39,501 nucleotides of DNA from Anaerolineae bacterium (GTDB lineage Bacteria; Chloroflexota; Anaerolineae; J102). Position numbers and translations under genes: made by a program. The stretch is from positions 1 through 39,501 of the forward strand of contig JALWZT010000292.1 of assembly GCA_027002405.1 (NCBI GenBank), written 5' to 3'. Positions 35,345 to 39,501 of the stretch are shown piece after piece. The notes under the pieces are model-generated. The model did no database searches. It had not been told where the DNA came from and was given only the letters and a program-made list of their open reading frames with translations. Position 1 is the first letter of the stretch. Each line of letters opens with the position of its first letter.

Positions 35345-38300
35345 ATGATGAAAACCAGAAAGCTTCTCGTAGGGGGCATAACGTTCACGTTCCTGATGGC
35401 CCTGACCCTGATCGCTCACGCGGCCGGGCCCGTAAGCTGGGGCCAACAGACGCGCGGGGCCTGGGAGGCCAGCACCTTCAACCACACCCAACCCCACCCT
35501 TCCGCCCTCTGGTCTCTCTCCAACCAGGGGGATTACCCCACCCTGTCCGATGTCATTGATCACGTCGCGCTGGACGCGGATGGCGACGGCGACATGGACC
35601 TGGCTGTGCTGGGATGGCAGGAAAGATGGCTGCTTATGAACGACGGTACGGGCGTTTTTACCCAGGTCGAGGCCGGTGATTTCGATGAGCGCAGCGAATG
35701 GGCCGCAGCCCTGACCGCGTTCGACGCGGACGGCGACGGCGATATGGACCTGGCGGTGGTGGAAGAGCATGGCTCCTTGCCCAACCGGGTCTACCTGAAC
35801 GATGGCCACGGTCGTTTCACCCGCATCGACGCCGGAGATTTCGACGACCCGGTCGAGGTCTCCTATCAAGTCGTGGCCCTGGATGCAGACGGCGACGGCG
35901 ATATGGACCTGGCCGTGGGGAACCAAGGCCCGGATCGGCTTTATCTCAACGACGGCGCCGCGCATTTTTCCCGGGTCGATAGCGGCGCGTTCGATGATTG
36001 CCCCTGTCCCGACACCCTCGCCCTGATCGCGTTCGACGCAGACGGCGATGGCGACATGGACCTGGCCCGGGGCGGCTTTGGCGATTCCCAGCCCAATGCC
36101 CTCTTCCTCAACGATGGCCAGGGCGTCTTCACCCGCGGCGATGGCGGCGATTTCGGCCGCGACCCGGTCGATACCTCGGCCCTGGCCGCATTCGATATCG
36201 ATGGCGACGGCGACGCAGACCTGGTCGCGGGCAAAAACAGCCTTGCCACCCCCGAAACCATGTACGACGCGGTGTATCGCAACGACGGCCACGGCCTCTT
36301 CCAGTTGACCGAGGGAGGCGATTTCGACAATGTGCTGAGAAACACCAGCAGGCTGGCCCCCTTCGACGCGGACGGCGATGGTGATCTCGACCTGGCGGTG
36401 GCCTATGGTCTCGGAAGCCGACCCGAAGCCAACGCCTTGTATCGCAACGATGGTCAGGGGCATTTTCTGTGGTGGGATGGCAGCGGCATCGACGATTCTG
36501 AGCAGTGGACGCGTGCGGTCACCCCCTTCGATGTAGATGGGGATGGCGATATGGACCTCGCCTTTGGCAACGCCCGCGGCGCCCAGGCACTTTACATCAA
36601 CCAACAAAACGTATCCACCTGCGTCACCCTGGCCCGAGAAGGATTCACCGCCCGCGCGGCAGGTGATTTCGGAAAGGGCTACGACGGGCCCGGCGCCCTG
36701 GGCGTCACCCTGGATGTGGATGGCGACAGCGATATGGACTTGATCTCCCGCAATGCGGCCGGGCGGCTGGTGCTCTACAAAAACGATGGCTCCGGCCAAT
36801 TGCATCCGGCCGATGGGGGCGCGCTGGCAGCGATCTTGGGCGATATCAGTGCCCTGGCCGCGTTGGACGCGGATGGCGATGGCGACCCCGATCTGGCGGT
36901 GGCCGATTTCCGCGGTCCCAATCGCCTGTTCTTCAATGACGGTCAGGGGGGCTTCCGCCTGGCAGAGGCGGGCGAGTTCGACAACATGCCCCTGAAAACC
37001 CTGGCCCTGGCCGCGTTCGATGCGGATGGCGATGGGGACATGGACCTCATGTCAGGCCACTATCATCAGCCTGCAGGCCTTTACCTCAACGACGGTCAGG
37101 GCGTCTTCCACAAACGCAACACGCCCGACTTCATCAACACAACCCAACGTATCCTGCAGCAGATCCTTCCCTTCGATGCAGACCATGATGGGGATATGGA
37201 TGTCCTCCTGATTGCTCGCGATCCTTCCGATGAGGGATTCGCTCGCCTCTACCTCAATGACGGCCAGGCGCGATTTCAGCAAAAGAATGACAGCGGCCTG
37301 GACGCGGTGAAGGCCTCCCTGCCCATGCAGGCCCGCGATCTGAACCGCGACGGCTTCATGGATCTGGCCTCCCCCAGACAGGTTTTCTTGAACGATGGCC
37401 AGGGTGTGTTTACGGAAGTCCCTCAAAATGATGATTTCACCCAATCGGAATCGCAGAAGTTGGCCTTGTTCGATGCGGATGGCGATGGTGATGCAGACCT
37501 GTTGCGCAACAATACCCGTATGTACGGACTCATCTATGAGACCCTGCAACTCTTCCTCAACAATGGTGCAGGGCATTTCACTTTGAGCCCGGCCGGGGAG
37601 ATAGATCAGGTCATTGTCAGGGGCGATCTTCTTTCTGCAGATATGGATAGCGACGGCCGGATGGATGTCATTGCCTTGGGATGGCATGGTCAGGGTGTCT
37701 ATCGCAACCAGGGCGGAGGCCTCTTCGCGCGCCTGCCCAACGCGGGCGGCATTCCCTCCGACGAAAGCGCCACGTATGACCTGAAAGCTGCGGATATCAA
37801 TGGCGATGGCGCGCTGGATTTGATCGCCGGGGTGGATGGTCCCAACCGGGTCTATCTGGGCGATGGCCGTGGCGCGTTCCGCCAGGCCGATGCTGGCGAC
37901 CTCACCGCGGATGATTTGATGACCCGGGCCGTGGCGCTCTTCGATGCGGATGGCGATGGCGATATCGATGTGGCCGCGGGCCATAGCACACGCGGCGAAG
38001 GGAACACCTCTTCCCTCAACGTCCTCTACCTGAACCAGGGCCAGGGCCGGTTCACCCGCGCGGACGCGGGCGAGTTCGACGACCTGTCCCTGGAAACACT
38101 GACGCTGGCTGCATTCGATGCCGATGGCGATGGGGATATGGACCTGGCCGAAGGGTTGAAAGACGGTCAGAATCGCCTGTGGATCAATGACGGCCGCGGT
38201 CGATTCACCCGCCAAAATGCCGGAGATTTCGAGAACGCCGCCAGCTATCCCCAGTTCCTCCTGGCTTTCGATGCCGATGGCGATGGCGACCAGGATTTAC

Positions 38301-39166
38301 TCGCCCCAGCTTATCCCGACCGTTTGTATCTGAACGACGGTTCCGGCCATTTCAGCGCCAGATCCTGGTCCCATCGTCCCACCTATTTCTCTTACAACGC
38401 CATCGCCTTCGATATGGACCAGGACCAGGATCTGGATTTGGCGATCATGGATGACGAGGGGAATGTCCTCAGCTTCTATCTCAACGACGGCGCGGCCTTC
38501 TTCACCCGCACGCAGGTCATGCCACCCGTGTCCTGGATGACGCCCCAGAGGGGGCTGGCCGCGTTGGATGTGGATGGCGATGGTGACCTGGACCTGGCTG
38601 ACGGCACCGGACGCGTCCTTCTCAATCAGGGCGACGGGCATTTCACGCCCGAAACCATGGGCGATTTCAGCGCCACCGCGCTGCCCCGCTACGTGATGAT
38701 CCCGTTGGACGCAGATGGCGATGGCGACACGGATCTGGCCGCGGGCGGCTCTGGCATCAATCTCATCTTTTTCAACCAGGGCCTTTACGACCAGGGCGAC
38801 GTGACTTCGCCCGTTATCTCACCCCAGGCCCAATGCCCTGGCTGCGGGTCTCTCCTGGCCTGGACTTCCTTGCATGGGCAGATGCAAGCCCCCCCCCGCG
38901 CCCAACTCACCTTCGACGTGCTGGACCCGACCACGAACCAGCCCATCCCCGGCTTCGAAAACCGCACGCTGGACGCCAACCAGCGCCTCGATCTCACCGG
39001 GCTGGACCCTGCGGCCCATCCCGCCATCCGCGTGCGCGCCCGCTTCGCGGACCTGACCCCCGGCCCCGATACCCAGGATCAAACGCCCCGCCTGTGCCGC
39101 TGGACCGTCCTCTACCAGAGGGAGGGCGTGGATGTGGTGGCCTATTGGCCCCTGGTGCAAAGATGA
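35345..39166 (+). CDS. Large secreted FG-GAP/VCBS repeat protein
   Basis: The 1273-aa protein starts with a signal peptide (KTRKLLVGGITFTFLMALTL, ending AHAAG). Twenty-one repeats of about 50-65 residues follow, each with an acidic calcium-binding loop such as FDADGDGDMDLAV and a partner strand like LYLNDGQGRFTR. This is the FG-GAP/VCBS pattern of a beta-propeller; 21 repeats would allow three seven-bladed propellers (inference). The last 120 residues form a separate beta domain with a CPGC pair, and the protein ends VVAYWPLVQR. Many Chloroflexota secreted proteins end in a (L/W)PLVxR-like tail, so this may be a sorting signal. The ATG pair at 35345/35348 follows GGAG; ten upstream codons are ignored. 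Likely a cell-surface adhesion or binding protein. Confidence 0.88.
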   Translation: MMKTRKLLVGGITFTFLMALTLIAHAAGPVSWGQQTRGAWEASTFNHTQPHPSALWSLSNQGDYPTLSDVIDHVALDADGDGDMDLAVLGWQERWLLMNDGTGVFTQVEAGDFDERSEWAAALTAFDADGDGDMDLAVVEEHGSLPNRVYLNDGHGRFTRIDAGDFDDPVEVSYQVVALDADGDGDMDLAVGNQGPDRLYLNDGAAHFSRVDSGAFDDCPCPDTLALIAFDADGDGDMDLARGGFGDSQPNALFLNDGQGVFTRGDGGDFGRDPVDTSALAAFDIDGDGDADLVAGKNSLATPETMYDAVYRNDGHGLFQLTEGGDFDNVLRNTSRLAPFDADGDGDLDLAVAYGLGSRPEANALYRNDGQGHFLWWDGSGIDDSEQWTRAVTPFDVDGDGDMDLAFGNARGAQALYINQQNVSTCVTLAREGFTARAAGDFGKGYDGPGALGVTLDVDGDSDMDLISRNAAGRLVLYKNDGSGQLHPADGGALAAILGDISALAALDADGDGDPDLAVADFRGPNRLFFNDGQGGFRLAEAGEFDNMPLKTLALAAFDADGDGDMDLMSGHYHQPAGLYLNDGQGVFHKRNTPDFINTTQRILQQILPFDADHDGDMDVLLIARDPSDEGFARLYLNDGQARFQQKNDSGLDAVKASLPMQARDLNRDGFMDLASPRQVFLNDGQGVFTEVPQNDDFTQSESQKLALFDADGDGDADLLRNNTRMYGLIYETLQLFLNNGAGHFTLSPAGEIDQVIVRGDLLSADMDSDGRMDVIALGWHGQGVYRNQGGGLFARLPNAGGIPSDESATYDLKAADINGDGALDLIAGVDGPNRVYLGDGRGAFRQADAGDLTADDLMTRAVALFDADGDGDIDVAAGHSTRGEGNTSSLNVLYLNQGQGRFTRADAGEFDDLSLETLTLAAFDADGDGDMDLAEGLKDGQNRLWINDGRGRFTRQNAGDFENAASYPQFLLAFDADGDGDQDLLAPAYPDRLYLNDGSGHFSARSWSHRPTYFSYNAIAFDMDQDQDLDLAIMDDEGNVLSFYLNDGAAFFTRTQVMPPVSWMTPQRGLAALDVDGDGDLDLADGTGRVLLNQGDGHFTPETMGDFSATALPRYVMIPLDADGDGDTDLAAGGSGINLIFFNQGLYDQGDVTSPVISPQAQCPGCGSLLAWTSLHGQMQAPPRAQLTFDVLDPTTNQPIPGFENRTLDANQRLDLTGLDPAAHPAIRVRARFADLTPGPDTQDQTPRLCRWTVLYQREGVDVVAYWPLVQR

Positions 39167-39169
39167 CGT

Positions 39170-39400
39170 AGTCTTTAACCACAAAGCACAAAGAAACAGC
39201 CAACCTACTGAACGTAACTGCTAACGTACTCGACTTTAAGCCACAAGAAGCCACGAAGTCTCGAAGTTTTTTCGACGACACGAAGAAAAAATAAAGAAAA
39301 ATACTTCGTGCCTTTATCTTCTTCGTGTCTTCGTGGCAAAAAGTGTGGCGATATCTTAGTAGTTACTACTGAACACTGATTTAGTTACCTGACAGTTTTA
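39170..39400. repeat. CTTCGTG-type inverted repeats after the FG-GAP gene
   Basis: CCACGAAGTCTCGAAG and ACACGAAGAAAAAATAAAG (39252-39299) pair with CTTCGTGTCTTCGTGGC (39326-39342). Related CTTCGTG sequences lie at 35158-35215. A degenerate TGATTAC-like block follows at about 39364-39392. These are intergenic repeats with no gene. Confidence 0.75.
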
Positions 39401-39501
39401 GCGGAAGTAAGGCTGTAAGCGGAATGGGAGAGGATCAGGACGTTTCAGTCGTCGTTTAATGAAACTCCATCCGATACGAAAGATGCTCAAATCTCTGCGG
39501 T
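39401..39501. other. End of window, nothing recognised
   Basis: I see no ORF, promoter or repeat I can support in the last 100 bases. Confidence 0.6.

Noticed and set aside
35249-36805. Antisense ORF made of repeated IAVAIHIQG-like units
   Set aside because: It results from the reverse complement of the GATGGCGACGGC-type repeats that encode the DGDGD loops.

Overview
The window reads as a high-GC bacterial chromosome segment, most likely from the Chloroflexota (Anaerolineae-like). This is an inference from several traits: secreted and lipoproteins with Thr-Pro linkers, an F420-type LLM oxidoreductase, a YfhO-type membrane protein, a secreted FG-GAP protein ending in a PLVxR-like tail, and intergenic DNA packed with short heptamer repeats. 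No rRNA, tRNA or CRISPR array was recognised.

Layout. 1-3450 (+): the 3' part of a DUF3048 lipoprotein, a DUF362 protein and an MscS-type channel. 3602-4414 (+): an unusual protein that looks like an amidohydrolase composite domain without its barrel. 4482-5495 (-): an LLM-class oxidoreductase. 5949-6985 (-): an ArsR regulator and a small Gly/Arg-rich coiled-coil protein that share an operator-like sequence. 7072-7908 (+): a promoter, a 40-aa ORF and an AbiEi-type antitoxin with no toxin after it.

8246-13634 (-) is an AT-richer block of three secreted proteins of unknown function (a 42-cysteine protein, a small membrane-anchored protein and a large lipoprotein). It is followed by an Rpn/PD-(D/E)XK nuclease-like gene and a two-subunit biotin carboxylase/carboxyltransferase pair (pycA/pycB type). 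Two inverted copies of a structured 240-305 bp repeat bracket this whole 10-kb stretch (7930-8234 and 18361-18599). The second copy touches the ruvA stop codon. 18598-20427 (-) is the yebC-ruvC-ruvA operon.

20663-26186 (+) carries a degenerate PEP-utilising-enzyme-like protein, a secreted protein with repeated beta domains and its own promoter and terminator, a sulfotransferase, and a two-gene membrane operon. 26387-31696 (+) holds a truncated family-2 glycosyltransferase, a YfhO-like membrane protein and a glycosidase-like protein with four or five beta-sandwich repeats. 31703-35300 is repeat-rich. It contains a MntA-HepT toxin-antitoxin pair, an orphan Phd-type antitoxin with a clear promoter and operator, and two truncated copies of the same signal-peptide gene start. 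35345-39166 (+) encodes a 1273-aa secreted protein with 21 FG-GAP/VCBS-type calcium-binding repeats.

The most unusual feature is the intergenic DNA. At least nine places carry a conserved scaffold (core CTCGCCGATACCGATGAAAA, often ending at TATTTTCATAGCA). Inside it sit interchangeable blocks of 6-11 bp tandem repeats or palindromes. One such block lies inside a gene, where it encodes the hydrophobic core of a lipoprotein signal peptide. Several gene fragments end at or next to these elements, so they appear to take part in local rearrangement.
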